From: an uncultured Lentisphaeria bacterium
GTDB lineage: Bacteria; Verrucomicrobiota; Lentisphaeria; Victivallales; Victivallaceae
Direction: 5' to 3'
Assembly: GCA_903821255.1 (NCBI GenBank)
Contig: CAIJKT010000042.1
Span: 1 to 5,871, forward strand
DNA length: 5,871 bases
The stretch's first letter is position 1. Every line of letters begins with the position of its first letter. Of the stretch, positions 5,572-5,871 are shown piece by piece. Under the pieces are notes generated by a model. It was given only the letters and a program-made list of their open reading frames with translations, was not told where the DNA came from and searched no databases. Both the position numbers and the translations under genes were made by a program.

Positions 5572-5871
5572 ATGTGCCATAGGAAAATTGAGAAAACGGA
5601 AGAGAGAATGAGAACAAGTTATAAGTCGCTTGATTTCACGCTCATTGAACTCCTGGTAGTGATCGCTATCATAGCAATTCTTGCAGCAATGCTGCTGCCT
5701 GCTCTTAGTTTGGCACGAGAAAAAGCAAAAAGTACGAGGTGTAAGAGTCAACTCAAACAAATAGGAACTGCAATGGCATTCTATGTTGGCGACTTTGCAA
5801 GCTGGTATCCTCAGGCGCCGAGAACAGCAGCAGGCGGTCCTTTGCCGGCCGGTTCGTCAGGCGAGAATAAC
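5572..5871 (+). CDS. Prepilin-like protein with N-terminal methylation motif, 3' end outside window
   Basis: The first 100 residues of a type IV pilin/type II secretion pseudopilin-like protein, open to the window edge. A basic leader (1-21) precedes [15 protein letters not shown] (22-36) and a hydrophobic helix ending in L-L-P-A-L (41-45). Then come an A-R-E-K-A segment, C57 and L-K-Q-I-G-T-A-M (61-68), then W-Y-P (78-80). This is the pattern of the large pilin-like families of Lentisphaerota and Planctomycetota. Glu at +5 (E26) is kept, but -1 is Asp (D21) instead of Gly. The start at 5572 is preferred for its GGAGGT. The internal ATG at 5608 would give a 9-residue leader and has a weaker purine-rich site. 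The protein would sit in the inner membrane or be surface exposed. It is often one of many paralogues near sugar-degradation genes, but its role is not established. Confidence 0.9.
   Translation, partial: MCHRKIEKTEERMRTSYKSLDFTLIELLVVIAIIAILAAMLLPALSLAREKAKSTRCKSQLKQIGTAMAFYVGDFASWYPQAPRTAAGGPLPAGSSGENN

Overview
The window reads as bacterial chromosome from the PVC group, most likely Lentisphaerota or a close relative. This rests on a pilin-like protein with the [15 protein letters not shown] head and a downstream Cys/LKQIG/YP block, a sugar-processing operon centred on a GHL6-type glycosidase, and short degenerate intergenic repeats of the 'acagggat(g)aacaggataaacag' kind. The assignment is by resemblance only; no rRNA or marker gene is present.

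Left part (1-2400). A two-gene minus-strand operon encodes an AbiE-type (type IV) toxin-antitoxin or abortive-infection module: an AbiEi-like/DUF6088 antitoxin (1889 to 1272) followed, with an 8-nt overlap, by an AbiEii nucleotidyltransferase toxin (1279 to 290). An inverted repeat with 10-bp arms sits at the presumed promoter, where an autoregulating antitoxin would be expected to bind. Related copies of a composite intergenic repeat lie on both sides of the module (about 51-119 and 2228-2300, plus a short copy at 137-163). The right copy runs into seven tandem heptamers (2303-2351). About 280 nt of AT-rich DNA upstream of abiEi contains nothing recognisable.

Right part (2496-5504). A plus-strand two-gene operon starts from a perfect-consensus sigma-70 promoter (TTGACA, 17-nt spacer, TATAAT). 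A perfect 12-bp inverted repeat begins on the last base of the -10 box and covers the expected transcription start, so the promoter looks strong and repressor-controlled. The first gene is a 247-aa SIS-domain phosphosugar-binding protein of the COG4821/UPF0309 type. The second is a roughly 722-aa cytoplasmic GHL6-like glycoside hydrolase with a beta-galactosidase trimerisation-like domain. Together they suggest inducible intracellular breakdown of an oligosaccharide or glycoside followed by handling of a sugar phosphate. The substrate cannot be read from the sequence.

Right edge (5572-5871). A type II secretion/type IV pilin-like protein begins behind a very good ribosome binding site and is cut by the window end. 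Its predicted prepilin cleavage site has Asp instead of Gly at position -1.

I do not see a wholly unknown system. The most notable items are the promoter/operator pair at 2496-2561, the repeat-flanked abiE cassette with its own operator-like repeat, the altered phosphate loop in the SIS protein, and the non-Gly prepilin site.
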